Shown: piece by piece, positions 31,760-42,768 of the stretch
Layout of the letters: each line of letters starts with the position of its first letter
How positions within the stretch are numbered: the stretch's first letter is position 1
DNA from: Terfezia claveryi
Taxonomy: Eukaryota > Ascomycota > Pezizomycetes > Pezizales > Pezizaceae
Length of the DNA stretch: 64,000 nucleotides
Direction of reading: 5' to 3'
Assembly (NCBI GenBank): GCA_015179025.1
Contig: WHUX01000027.1
Coordinates: 124,001-188,000 of the forward strand
Position numbers and translations under genes: made by a program
The notes under the pieces: model-generated
Told to the model about the DNA's origin: nothing
Database searches by the model: none
Seen by the model: only the letters and a program-made list of their open reading frames with translations

Positions 31760-33475
31760 CTCGTTCCCTTGATCCATCTGGGAGTTGCGTAAATCTAATC
31801 AATCTATTACTCAAAGCAAATACAGAACCATTCTCAATATTGCTTACTGGATCTTCAACGTTTCTTAGATTGAATAATAATAATATAAATAGTATGAATC
31901 GAAAAAGTATTCATTTTCTTTAGAAATCGTATATCATACATATATAGAATATGCATATATGTATGATTTCTTGGTCAGTTTGATCGATAAATTAACTTCG
32001 CAATGCAACCTGGGATAGCTGGAGACCTAGATATTAACTCGAATGCAGCCCAGGAGTTCACCCTCAATTTCCTGAATATTGTCAAGCTTCTACTGAAGCG
32101 GAAAAAGTCTATGAATCTTGACTGGACTCGATTCAAAACTGTTCTCTAATATGCCAACTGAACTCCAGTTCCTAAGCATCAACAACCTACGGAGAAGATA
32201 GTTTGTTTCTGGACTCATAAGGATCTTCATTGTATAGGTTTCTGAGTGGGTAATGATATGCCGTATTATAGACTGCGGTAATGGTTCTTCCATGCTCGGA
32301 TTACTTTTTGATCCGTCAATTGAAATTTACATCAATTGATATTTGAGGTCGTTCGAGATGGTAGCCAAATAATATGCACTATTGGTAGAAAATCCTTATC
32401 CTCCAATGCACACACACGCATGAGCACTGAAAATGCCACCTGTCTTCTCCCAACCCTCGTTTGAACTAAGGTAGCCATTCTCGCATAATAATAACATTGT
32501 TCCAAGCTGTACTGTTCCATTGATATCTGCCTCCTAAACTCTCTTAATTAACTCCCTATTATAATACCTAATAAACCATATCGAAGTTTTTTTACTTCCA
32601 TCTGTATTGCCACATATCAAAGCTGTTATCTGACTCTTGTCTCGCTTGATCCCTTCCGGCTACTCGGTAGCAAGAGTAAAGTTTGGGGCTCCTTTCCTTT
32701 ATAACCCTGTCCCACCTGCGTGTTATATATCCTTTCTGTCATAATCTCCTAAAATATTCTGAATTTCTCCCATCAACATCTCTCTTTCTTCTCCATCATC
32801 AACAGATCCAATCTCTCCATGCAACACAAACTTCTTAGTCCAATACCATTTCTTAAACGTACTCAACCACGGTGGTGAAAACTTCGGCATCACATACTCA
32901 GCATAAATAGACATCTTAATCCAAAAGTGTACTGACTTCTCTTGTAAAATCAACACTGATAATGCAACCCCATGGTTTTTAACTGGAATAATGTAGAATC
33001 CAACTTGATATTCTTGCTGGTTTTTATGCACTTGAATTCAGGTCGCAGCTTTTGTACTTACTGGATCTACATCAGAAGGTCCATGAGGTCTTTTAGGATT
33101 CAGAATCTTGCTGATTTGGGACTGTGTAAGCTTCTTATTCGGGTTTGCCGATTCCAACCAATGTTTGATATGTCTTCAGGTCAACTTGGGATTTTATTCG
33201 GCATATGTCTTGATGAGTTGACGCTCAAGCTCCGACTATGCCTGACACTGTTACACATCAGAAGAGTTGGAAGAAGAGGCTATTGTTCTGGTAGTTGTTC
33301 TCGTGGTATCCGTGGTATGTGATTCTGTATGGTGACTAAGCCAAAACAAAATAAGAATATTCTTGTATCGAAAATATGCTTATTTACAATGTGGGACCGG
33401 CGAATGATGCTTGTAACCAATATATGCTTATATCTGGTATGCTTGTATCAAGAGACCTCTGTTACGGTAGTGCAT
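31760..33475 (-). pseudogene. Near full-length but heavily decayed family B pogo-like transposase
   Basis: Starting at the 5' terminus (TAACAGAGGTCTCTTGATAC on the minus strand at 33475), the frame opens near 33290 with MASSSNSSDVQQCQA. A helix-turn-helix block follows (ANPNKKLTQSQISKILN, about 33150-33095). Then comes a Tc5/CENP-B-like block around FVLHGEIGSVD and NILGDYDRKDIYN (32850-32725). A DDE region follows in which KRDKSQITALICGNTDG-like sequence is readable (about 32660-32620). Stops and frameshifts are frequent. It is the longest copy of the family here and defines its identity as pogo/Tigger-like. Confidence 0.72.
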
Positions 33476-33681
33476 AAAATTTCCTCACATTCGATACTAT
33501 TCTCCACCTCTTGTCGGATGTGTTTTTCCTGCCACCATTACAATGAGCGAGCAGTCGTCGCCGCTGTCGCCGCTGTCACCGCTCAATAATGCTCTCGATG
33601 CAGATCCTCTCAAATTGCTGAAATTCCCCTGCAATTTTCATACAAGGATAGAGGGTATGGGAGTGGGAAGTACCTACTGTA

Positions 33682-33702
33682 TGTATGTATGTACTTACTT
33701 AG
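33682..33702. repeat. Short TATG microsatellite
   Basis: TGTATGTATGTATGTACTTA near 33679-33700, a simple repeat of about four units. Confidence 0.7.
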
Positions 33703-33719
33703 TGTTACGGAAGTGAAAA

Positions 33720-34860
33720 TCGCCCTTTGATTAGCAAATGTATGGAATTGTCTACTCACTTATCTAATCTTACAAATCAACTACTAAGTAGAGGTATTTC
33801 GCAACTAGTTAGATTTATTCATGTTAAGTTTCCATTGTAACCCGACAAATTCCGATGTTACCATAGCAACCATTTGTTAGTAAACAGAAATAGCCGCACA
33901 CTTATGGTTATACCTACCGGTACGCCTCTTGCGCTCACTTGCTACCTTTCAATAATTGTCAGAACACATCCAAATTCTCGCTATGGCTCCTCCTCTTCAA
34001 GCTCCTCTTCAAGCTCCAGAGTGCGAGTTATCTCCTAGCTTAGATCAAACACGAGTTGAACCAATGGAACACCAACCCGAAAAGGTTAAGCCGTCGCTGT
34101 GCCGCTTAACATTAACATCAGGCTTGCGAAACCTCTTTGGTTAATCGCGCTTACTACGGTAACTGTACATTAGCATTACCGTAACAAAATAATTCGGTAC
34201 GGCCTTTGCTGCTGGAGAATTGCATGCGGGCATGATGAAGGTGCGTACATAGACCAATCAGATCAACAACCAGATCAAGATGATTGGAGCTGGCGTATCA
34301 AAACGTTAGCAAATGTGTGGCTAGCGGGCATTTAATGGATTGGAACACGGGGCTAATGCACCATTACGGAGGGGCTAGTGCAAGCCAGACTACATGGTAT
34401 GCATATTTGTTATTGGGTTATCATGATACCAATCGACGACGACGACGTCGACGCCGACATCCAGGGGCCGGCACAGAGAGTGATGGTCGATTGGAGGCAA
34501 GCGACGAGGCGTGCCAGTATTTCGGGTTGCACGAATACTAGGTCGCTTGTATTTTCGAATCTTGAGCCTAGCTACTGTAGGTAGTATTGACGTTCTAGAC
34601 TAGTCTAGGATTCCCGTAGATCTTGCTTCGTAGATCCCGCAGTTTACATAGTGCGCAATTTAGGCGAACTCAAGTACGACGGGCCAACCGTCACCTGCAA
34701 CAGAGAGAGCAATGATAAAATGTTTTTTCATATATGTGAAAAGCAAATAATAAACAAACAACAAAATAAAGCCGACACAGTCTGGTCATGAAAATACTCC
34801 ACCCGGAGTGTATGCTCAAACACACCATTAACCCCCCTACCCTACCCTACTCTACGGATA
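33720..34860. other. Intergenic; no supported gene
   Basis: A 62-codon ORF at 33956-34144 begins MSEHIQILAMAPPLQAPLQA and contains a small internal repeat, but nothing identifies it. A TAGTCTGGCTTGC-type terminus with CCCCTCC lies at 34369-34393 without clear duplications. A CGACGACGACGTCGACG tract lies at 34436-34456. Confidence 0.4.
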
Positions 34861-34864
34861 ATCA

Positions 34865-35110
34865 TATGCCCTAGGCTCCCGGCTCCAATACATCCCTCGA
34901 TTATCATCCAATGATGGCCAGTTGATTTCGAGAAAAACGAAACCCTCAATCCCCACATCGCAGTGAATTCGAAATGATTACCACAACTTGGGGAATGCAA
35001 CTTCACTGAGGGGAAAGGAAAAAACGAAGGAAAAATTGGGAAAAGAACTTAGCGCTATAAGAGAACAAACGGGAGATATATCAAGCATAAAAAAGGAGAC
35101 TAGAAGCAAG
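34865..35110 (+). other. Diverged copy of the 26595 fragment
   Basis: CCAATGATGGCCAGTTGATT, then TCGAGAAAAACG, corresponds to 26735-26760, and AGTGAATTCGAAATGATTAC to 26805-26820. Only remnants of a reading frame remain. Confidence 0.45.
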
Positions 35111-35234
35111 CAGTTCACCATCGTAGAGACGGTGCTCCTAGGTCAAGCGAGCTGTTGCCGATCGTTATAACTCATAAGGGACAAATAACATGCTGTAAAG
35201 ACAAGTAACAAAAAGTTCCGCCGCGGAATTTGAG

Positions 35235-35330
35235 ATGTTGTCACAATAAAACTAACCCATTTGTACCTTCAATACTTCGCTTCTCCTTATCTCCGTTTGA
35301 GGACTGGATCTTGACATGGACTGGTATTTT
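35235..35330 (-). pseudogene. Broken downstream ORF after family copy F7
   Basis: On the minus strand, CCATGTCAAGATCCAGTCCT, then CAAACGGAGATAAGGAG, aligns with the DVRVHLSNGIMEE segment of the small ORF at 27419-27613. The frame is lost. Confidence 0.5.
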
Positions 35331-35493
35331 CCTTCGCTTCTCCAAGATTTATCAAGTATCCAGGAACAAGGTTCACTTGCACTCAAACAAGTCAAGAGAT
35401 TCTCACATCCCGCTCCTTTTCCCCCTCTTGCACTGACAATTCCTTTTCCCTCCGAATACTTCCACCACCTTGCCCAGCGACATTGGAGGACGC

Positions 35494-36546
35494 TCAGCAA
35501 CCACCGTGAGCTTCCTGAATATGTTCTCTCAATGTCATAAAGCTACTTCCCAAATCAATCTTGAGATCGGTGAAGTCTCCCTTTGCAGCCTCTAGAACCA
35601 TCATTTTCCCCAAATGGTAGCAGAACAGGTTTTCACACAAAGGACAAGCACACTGGTGTGCCTCGTGGATGTGTTGTTGTAAATTTCGGTAGCTGCGCTT
35701 GAGATCGCTTATCCCCTTGTCTTCTTGGTCACTGAACAAGATGCTCTCAAGATGAGAGCGCCAGATCAAGGGACAATTGGCACACGTCATGTGTTGCAAA
35801 CCGTGAAGTAATTGTGCATGGTGCGCAGGCTGCACGGCCGGTGGCGGTAATGGTTTGGGGGACATGGGTGGGTATTGATTGATAGTGCATTGGGACAATT
35901 GACCTATGCAATCAGATGGATTGTCAGTATGTGTTCGTTTTCGCCATGCGTAGAGTCATAAGGTCAGAAAATGGATGGAATGCTGACTTTGATGAACACC
36001 AAAAGTCGGCTGCACCGTAGTTGTCCAAACCGCATCCTCTGGAGCACCGAGCATCCAGTAGTCCCCACTATAATGATTTTGGATAGTTCCCTGAAACCGT
36101 AAATTACTATATGGTGGATTATCAATTAATAGACCATGGCTTTCGCATGTAGCCACTCCTGAGAGTCGATTCCCGGGTCCAAGCTCTGGGAAGCCACTAT
36201 CGAGTGAGGTTGATGGAACCCTGTTGCAATATATATCCATATGCTGTTGTCGCTGGAGATTTGAGACCATAGAACCAGGCGAAGGGAACGGGGGCAATGT
36301 AAAGCCATGGCCGGGAGAGACAGACTTCAAGGGGATAGATGATTGCGAAGCCGCTGGGTGTTGGGGTTTAAAATTGACCGTGGCGGCCTCGGGGGCCTCA
36401 GTATGTTGTTCATCCTGGATTTTATTATGTTCCAACTGTAACCTGTATTGCACTGGTGATACTAGATGACAGGGCAACTTCGGCGCAAGGGGGCGTAACT
36501 GCGGGGGAATGTGCTGCCTACGGCCGTGGTCGGGTTGGGTTGACAT
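35494..36546 (-). CDS. CxxC/HxEAH family protein, intact two-exon copy (F7)
   Basis: complement(join(35494..35903, 35988..36546)) encodes 322 aa; the 84-nt intron has a GTCAGC donor and GCATAG acceptor. The ATG at 36546 starts MSTQPDHGRRQHIPP; a GTG further upstream was not chosen because all copies start MST/MAT. LRPLAPKLP and LQLEHNK follow. The middle contains SGFPELGPGNRLSGVAT and GTIQN; exon 1 ends VQPTFGVHQ. Exon 2: module 1 (CANC, LIWRSHLES, HIHEAH) and module 2 (CPLC, CYHLGKMMVLEAAKG, HIQEAH), ending GGC. The linker of exon 2 is proline- and histidine-rich. No signal peptide. This is the best preserved copy in motif content. Confidence 0.82.
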
Positions 36547-36645
36547 TGATAATCTTGGCGCCACGTGATGTTTGCGGAATCGTTATCACCGTCTTTCTGC
36601 TGAGACAGTAAAGGAGATGGATATTTTAAAGGCGATAAGAAGAGG

Positions 36646-36654
36646 TATATATAT
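36646..36654 (-). promoter_or_regulatory. TATA-like element of family copy F7
   Basis: TATATATAC on the minus strand about 100 nt upstream of the ATG at 36546; the leader contains GGTGATAACG, as in copies F4 and F5. CACGTGGCGCCAAGATTATC lies directly before the ATG; a related CACGTGGTGCCAAGATAACT is kept at the decayed copy F9 near 58970. Confidence 0.55.
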
Positions 36655-36780
36655 CCGCGTACGCAAGGCGGTGGTTCTTCCTCATTACCCATTTTTCATC
36701 CGATCCCCAGTATCAAAGCCCCAAATGCGACATTTTGCAACTGGCCCCACCAGAAGCAACCAGAAGGGGTAACTTACCTA

Positions 36781-37101
36781 ACTACGTGCCAACCAGACTA
36801 ACGGTGTACAAGCTAGTCTGGTTGGCACAAGCCCCTCGTAGGTACAAGCTCCGTTCGAACTGCACGAACTTAGTTAGTCTCAAGCCAGTTTGAGAATAGT
36901 CGCGATCGATGAGGTGTCGGCGTTCGTAGAACCACAGTTCCTCGGTGCCGAGACTAAGTTCCTCGCCAGACTAAGTTCCTCGGTGGGACGTAGCAACCTA
37001 AGCTGGTTAGTAGCAACCTAGACGTTTGGTGCCTGGTTGCACTACCCCTTGCAGGACGTTTGGTTGGTACACCACTTTTCTCAACCAGACTACACTTTTC
37101 T
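36781..37101. mobile_element. Cluster of at least six short TSD-flanked insertions
   Basis: (a) 36814-36841, TAGTCTGGTTGGCACAAGCC..., between GTACAAGC copies. (b) 36945-36956 GTGCCGAGACTA and (c) 36966-36973 CCAGACTA, separated and flanked by three exact AGTTCCTCG copies. (d) 37001-37009 AGCTGGTTA between exact GTAGCAACCTA copies. (e) 37030-37054 TGCCTGGTTGCACTACCCCT... between exact GACGTTTGG copies. (f) 37082-37092 CAACCAGACTA between exact CACTTTTCT copies. Two more termini at 36785-36800 and 37133-37148 have no clear repeats. Confidence 0.85.
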
Positions 37102-37149
37102 AGGGTACGACACTTTGTTGCCAAGGGTTAGTCTGGTTGGCACCCAAGA

Positions 37150-39200
37150 TCCCTTGGATCTAAGATATGTGTCGGAATAATAAGTACGTACCGAAAGCCC
37201 ATACTAAGCAAGCCTATGCATATCAAACCAACGAACGCAGCCATGTGGTACATAGAGCATACCACACTCCAGTGACAAGTAAGCATCAGGGTATGTACTG
37301 TACTGTATATAATCGTGAAACAACTAGAATATGGCTAGGAGTTAAAGAAGTTACATCATTGTACTGGTTGTTAGTCACCAAAATATCCCTATGTATTTTG
37401 GTTTATGAAGTCACGTTTATGTGAATGCACCGGGACGAAATCGGGTAAATAATCAAGAAATCCAAATCAACCTGCTACAAGACTCTATCCCTTATTTGGT
37501 CAACAGCTGCAGGTAGAAAGTCGTGGGACAAGAACTACATATATCATTTTAGTGCAACCACTAACCCTACCTACCTACAGGTACAAGGTAGATGGTTGGT
37601 AAGTACCAAGCTAGATGGCTATTCTGATATTACTCTGCTTTATGACCCTTACTATATAACCTGCTTAATTCGTCGGTCATAACTTCATGTAAACATGTAA
37701 GTACCAGTAGTTGAATTGCCTACCTATAATAATAACCTATTTCATTTGGTTGGGGCTCACTCACCATAATAAGATTGGATTTTAATGCAGAATGAGGATT
37801 ATCAGATCAAGGTCTCAGCGCGAATATGCAGTAGCACGAACATGACACCCAAGGCTAAATCCTGAGGCACAATAATCCCCTCTGCTGCTGCATGCACTCG
37901 CTCCGCTCCCTACGGGAAACCCCGCCTAGAGAAAACGGTACGCCAATATTGAAATGCCCCGGCATTGGAACCGACGTCACGTGTCCACCAAGATTTACTA
38001 CTATTACCGAATAAAAGAGAGCCGCTGTAATGTAAAGTGAACTTGATCATTGTTTGTAACCCCCTCTCCTTATTTGGGTGAATAAAAGGACACAGAAGCA
38101 CTGGATCTAGGAATGCAACCTTTATTGCTTGTAAAAGGCAGGGAACTAACTAGACGAATCAGAATTCGTGGGGTGAACAGGGTAACCTACATGTGCCAGG
38201 AACAGCGCATGCAACCAATGAATTATTATCCTATGAATTTCGATGATCTTTGAATCTGACGTATCAAAGCGGCCTGTAGGGCAAGCATAGAACCAATCAG
38301 GTGGGAATTCAATGAGAAGGAAATGTATGTTGATGCAGTACGACATAATTAGTAGGTGTTTTCGTACGATGATCATCACAGCGACAAAAATGGGAAACAA
38401 ATTTACTTAGGCTGGTAACTACTTACCCTAAGTAACAACATTTTAGTTTGGGTTAGAGACTAGCCAGAATTAGACGACCAGTAGGAGTGCATCATAGTCT
38501 GGCTATGCATCAGATCTCTGATCTAGTGACCTCAACTTCTAGGCACGATAACATCGTACAAACGTCAACTTCAACTTAGAACGCAATGATAGGGTATTCT
38601 TTTCTTAAATGTGAAATCGAAAAGTATCAGCAAAAAACACAGGACGAGGTTCAGGTAACAAGATCATCAGCACAAAGCGACTGGTCACGAAACTACTCCA
38701 CCTGTAACGGGGCAAGTCTATGGGTCGAGGGCCTGTGGGCGCGTTCCAAGGAGCGCTGCTGTGACTAGGACTATGGTTTAGATTGATATGTAAATCGAGG
38801 TTCACGTATTGTATTCAGCACGGCTAAGGTACAAGACTTCTTTTTATTTTTTTTAAAAAAAAAAAATTCCGATTGTATTGTTTGTTTAAATACATTAATG
38901 GCATGCAACACCTGACTTGGAAAATTCGACGTCAGAAAAGGGAAATAAGAAAAAAAAAGCAGAAAATACTGAAAAAGACCTAGGTAACGCTTTAAGGGGG
39001 GAAACGAGAGTGATATGTATCTAGGATGTGTTGGAAAAGAACACCACCGACAACACCGTGCAGGACGAGCCCACTTGGTCGATCTCAACAACCAGAGGGT
39101 TTCCGTCGTCGGAGAAAACAGGGATTTATAGAGCGGAATGAGTAGAGCACGAATATCTATTTTTCGGGCTCATTTGAAGTGACTTACACAATCCCCCAGA
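37150..39200. other. Intergenic; no supported gene
   Basis: Overlapping short ORFs without motifs (for example 37167-37424, 38146-38400). There is a T-rich/A-rich junction at 38838-38866. Nothing identifiable. Confidence 0.4.
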
Positions 39201-39215
39201 GGGTCGAGTTTTGCG

Positions 39216-40800
39216 ATGACGCGGGGCGATTTTCCAACTGTTGCAACCGTATTCAGCGGTGATTGGGGTGAATACAACAGCAAATTGGAGGCTCTAGGAT
39301 ACAGCAAATGCAGTGATTGCAACCCTTATAGCGGCACAAGAGCTTGGGTCACCTGCGGAGTGGGAAATCAGATTTCTTCGGGGAATCATCGGAACTTTTT
39401 AGGGATGCAACAAAACCTCAAGGGAAAAGGAAAGGGTGTCCAACCTTTGGCGGTTCCTACCTTAGACAACAGATCAAGGTACGAAACCCGGATCCTATGC
39501 AATTGCCGACTCCAGGACCGACACCTGGAGTAGAGTTGCCTTCGATCTTCAAGCAGAGATCAGGGGGTATTATAATGAGGGAGGATGCTGTGACGATAGG
39601 AGAGGGGGTGAAGAGGAAGAAGTGGACTGAGAAGGAGTTGGAGGAGGCTTGGATGGAAGAATAAACCGCGGAATTACCTCGCAACTGGAGTGATCCACTG
39701 GTGCGGAAAAGTGAGGAGGAGGAGGAGGAGGAGGAAGCTTGTTCTGGTTTGAATAATAAGGACAGGCTTTTGGAGAAGGACAGGACAATCGCTGGTCTTG
39801 AGAAAAAAATGAGAAACAGTGAGAAGGCTTACAGGGAGATGATTGGGAAGTTGGAGAAAGAGGTCGCGCAGTTGAGGTGGGAGAAGAACATGTGGGTTGA
39901 GCGAGAGGAGTGGGTAGGAAACCAACTACAGATACATGAGAGAAACTGGAAGGAGATATTGGTTTCCGAGCGGAGGAAATGGCAGTCAAAGGGTAAGACA
40001 CTACCGATTGATCGCAACCCAGTCAGACCATGTTGCAGGGAAGACAGAGAAGGCACAGGTGGAAGTGGCAGTACAGACGGAGGCTGAGATTGAGAAGAAG
40101 GGGGCGGGAGACAGTGAGGATATTGTGATGGCAGACAGGTCATGCATATATAAAGATCTGTCTGGATATGAGGATGGGACCAGGCCCCAGTAGTGGCGCC
40201 TTCAATTACAAAAAAGACAGGCTGCACCACGTTCGGCAGCAAGAGCTGGCAAGAATTCCCAACCAGCCGAAACACCCCCGTGGAGTACACCATCTAGCGA
40301 TAATAGGTCAGCTAAGGCGATAGTGATTCACGGGGTCCCCTGCCAGAGACCCATGGCAGATATCATACAGGATGTAAGAGTGAGAGGGATAATGGGGGCA
40401 CGTTGGCTCTTGGGAGGTAAACGGAGACTTGGGAAAGCCACCAGCTTCGTAAGTTAGCCGTTGGGAGTCACCTGAAAATGAGGGGTGGACGCTGGCTCCC
40501 AATTGGGGCTTACGAGTTTTAACAGAGGAAGGAAGAGGGTGGCTTTGCGCAGTGACCAGTAATGGATTTCCTAGTGATGGCTGTTATCATGCTTCTTTAA
40601 CCCCGTTTGGCATTTCGCACCCCCATACAGTTTTTACAGCCGGCGGGTCTTCAAAAGTTGTATTTGAGTTGAGTTAGTGGATAGTTGGCCCGTTGTTCCG
40701 TGGGCGTACCGAGTCTTTTAAGATGAGGGAACGGGACCGACTCATAGCCGAAGGCTCCATAGACGTATAGACTCAAAAAAAAAAAAAAAAAAAAAAAAAA
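39216..40800 (+). pseudogene. LINE ORF1 remnant joined to a poly-A tail
   Basis: A charged, coiled-coil-like region (EKDRTIAGLEKKMRNSEKAY and following, 39770-39960) is preceded by KRKKWTEKELEEAW (39612-39650). It is followed by KAIVIHGVPCQRPMADIIQD and GARWLLGGKRRLGKATSF (40315-40450), a layout seen in ORF1 of Tad-like LINEs. Frameshifts occur near 39665 and 40060 and stops near 40455. No ORF2 follows; instead a 3' untranslated segment and a 26-nt A run end at 40800. It seems to be an internally deleted LINE. A short piece of the same ORF1 is at 14360-14410. Confidence 0.6.
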
Positions 40801-41260
40801 GAGAGGAAAAGCTACAGTTGTCCGTTCCTACCGGCCTGCACCAGTTAGTTCTGTCTGCCACCGTCCCGGCGACCGTGCACTCAGGTCAAGTGAGCTGTTA
40901 CCGGCCGCTATAACTCGTAGGACAAATAGTGTACTACGAAACCTGGTAACAACAAAAGGATTTGCTAGGGAATTTGATGTTCTGATGTTCGCAAGTACTA
41001 ACCTATCTGTAATATGAAAACCCTCCTTCTGTATCTTCGATAGCCCGATCCTCTATATTTCCATTTGGCAAATAGACCTTGGCATCAACAAGTTTTTTCC
41101 TTTTATTCCTCCATAGCTCATCCATTGTTCAGCAGCTTTCCATGACTGAATGCCCCCACACCTCCGATCGCATTTCCCGTAGGCCAGCTCATCGCAAACT
41201 TTCTCCACCTGAACGCATCCACCCCAATGCAGCCTTAAAGTGTCTCTAGAGACTGTGCGT

Positions 41261-41373
41261 TTTTTTTTTTTTTTTTAAAAAACTCAGTACTCCTATGCAG
41301 CCCCGTAAGGGGGACTATGAGGAGCCACGCGGAAGCCCGGTGGATTCAAGGGTAAGACAAGTTAGTCTGTCAG
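41261..41373 (-). mobile_element. 113-bp LINE tail with 13-bp target duplication
   Basis: Poly-T from 41261, then CTCCTATGCAGCCCCGTAAG ... GGTAAGACAAGTTAGTCTG. AGAGACTGTGCGT occurs exactly at 41248-41260 and 41374-41386. A long variable duplication plus a poly-A end shows target-primed reverse transcription of a severely 5'-truncated LINE, or of a SINE sharing its tail. Confidence 0.88.
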
Positions 41374-41649
41374 AGAGACTGTGCGTTGTCCCACTTAAAT
41401 CGCATTTACTCGCCTTCTTGCAAAGAAAATCCCCTTTCTCTCCGACTCCTCCACCTAGCCCAGCCACATTAGATAACATTTTGCAGCCACCATAAGCTTC
41501 CTGAATATTTTCTCTCAACGTCATAAAGTTAGTTCCGAAATCAATCTTGCAATTAATGAGTCTTTCTTCGCAGCCTCTAAAAATATCATCTTCCCCGTTG
41601 GTAGCAGAACATGTTTTCACACAAAGCGCAACCAGCTCCGTATTGTCAT

Positions 41650-42055
41650 GTGATTTTTGAATCGTTACTCGTACCTTTTTTGCAAAGGGTTCAGGTGTGC
41701 TTTCGTTGTCTGCGTAAGGATCCAAAACTAGTACTCATTTAGCTGTAGGAATGCCTAGGGCAGTCCCCAGACCTAGACAGTGGAGTCTCTTCAAAACGAG
41801 ATGTAAGACGTGGAAGACCTCCAAGATCTCTACCAGCATTGATCAGGTGGCAACCTCGGTCTAATCTAAGAAATCGGTGCCAGGAAGGGAAGCCACCAAG
41901 AACTCCCATGTTCGATGTGACAAGCTCCTCTGCATTTAACCCATAGTGTTGATCGGCAATTTTCGTGGAGTGTGATGCTTCTTTGGCAAAAATATCAGTC
42001 TATCTCCATTAAATTCCTTACTAAGGTAGATACGTTCATCTTCATCCTCATCCCT
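41650..42055. other. Unidentified insertion of about 400 bp within family copy F8
   Basis: Sequence between the two zinc-module halves has no counterpart in the intact copies. Minus-strand fragments read RFRDEDEDERIYLSKEFNGD and PEPFAKKVRVTIQK, so it may derive from coding DNA. No terminal repeats were seen. Confidence 0.45.
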
Positions 42056-42369
42056 GAACCGGAAGTAACATCCGTCACTGGTGGCCGTTGTGAATGTGTT
42101 GGTGTAGATGTCGGAAACTGCGCTTAAGATTGCACCTCCTCCTGTCTCCCGTGCCATTGACTATGATACCTTCAAGGTGGAAACACCAGATCGAAGGACA
42201 ATTGACACAAGTCATGTGTTGCGGCAATTTTGCCAGGTAGACATGGAGGGGGGTTGATTGACAATGGATCAGGACGATTGATCTAGGCAGTCAGACGGAT
42301 TGTTAGCATGTGTTCGTTTTCACCTTGAGTAAAGTCATATTGCAATCATAGTTTCTATCTCTCCACCCC

Positions 42370-42768
42370 AGTAGTCAAGACCGCACATAAGAGTACATGT
42401 GAGGGCCAGAATCTCAAGGAGTGGAGGAGGAGGGGGGGGGCGGAGGAAGACGAGGTGGCTCCGGGAGGCCCCAGAAAGTCACTGATCCTGCGCTGAGTAT
42501 GCTGACATTATTCCACTGGTCTTTGGTAGTCTGGCTTGCACCAGCCCCTCTAACTACGGGTTTTTGGTATTGTATGTAGTATCTACCTTGCCGGAGATGT
42601 GATGCTGCGGGGTGGTTTCTTATCGATAACTGCCTATTTGTGGTTTAGTGCTTCTATAGAGACAAGCATATGTATGGTGACTAAGCAAAAAAAATAAGAT
42701 CTAGTATCTAAAATATGCTTATTTACTATGTGGGACCCACCGGTGAAGGTATGCTTGTATCGAGAGTA
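42370..42768 (-). mobile_element. Family B pogo-like fragment, minus orientation
   Basis: The 5' terminus (TACAGTATACTCTCGATACA on the minus strand, ending near 42768) and subterminal AAATATGCTTATTTACTATG are followed by the C-terminal coding remnant at 42520-42410 (CAGCGCAGGATCAGTGACTT on the minus strand). It carries the short insertion at 42518-42567. Confidence 0.65.
42518..42567 (+). mobile_element. 32-bp TAGTCTGGC-type insertion with 9-bp duplication
   Basis: TAGTCTGGCTTGCACCAGCC ... (42527-42558) lies between GGTCTTTGG and GGTTTTTGG. It is nested within the family B fragment. Confidence 0.75.

Larger units (their letters stand above)
40870..42330 (-). pseudogene. Decayed family copy F8, split by two insertions
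   Basis: On the minus strand, exon 2 begins near 42282 and module 1 (C..C, WCFHLE-like) is at 42220-42060. It is cut by an unidentified segment (about 41650-42055). Module 2 (KTCSAT, then FRGCEERLINCKIDFGTNFM, ending AYGGC) is at 41650-41485. The conserved 3' region follows, interrupted by a LINE tail at 41261-41373. The downstream-ORF remnant (41130-41000, DAKVYLPNGNIED) and a block shared with 35240-35140 (TCAAGTGAGCTGTTACCGGC) come last. Exon 1 is absent. Confidence 0.72.

Noticed and set aside
33956..34144. 62-codon ORF with a PLQAPLQAP repeat
   Set aside because: Low complexity, no promoter evidence and no homologue in the window; not strong enough to call a gene.
34369..34393. TAGTCTGGCTTGC-type insertion at 34369 (also those at 29379, 43871, 53763, 58918 and 63581)
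   Set aside because: The terminus is clear, but I could not see convincing flanking direct repeats, so these are not counted among the duplication-supported insertions.
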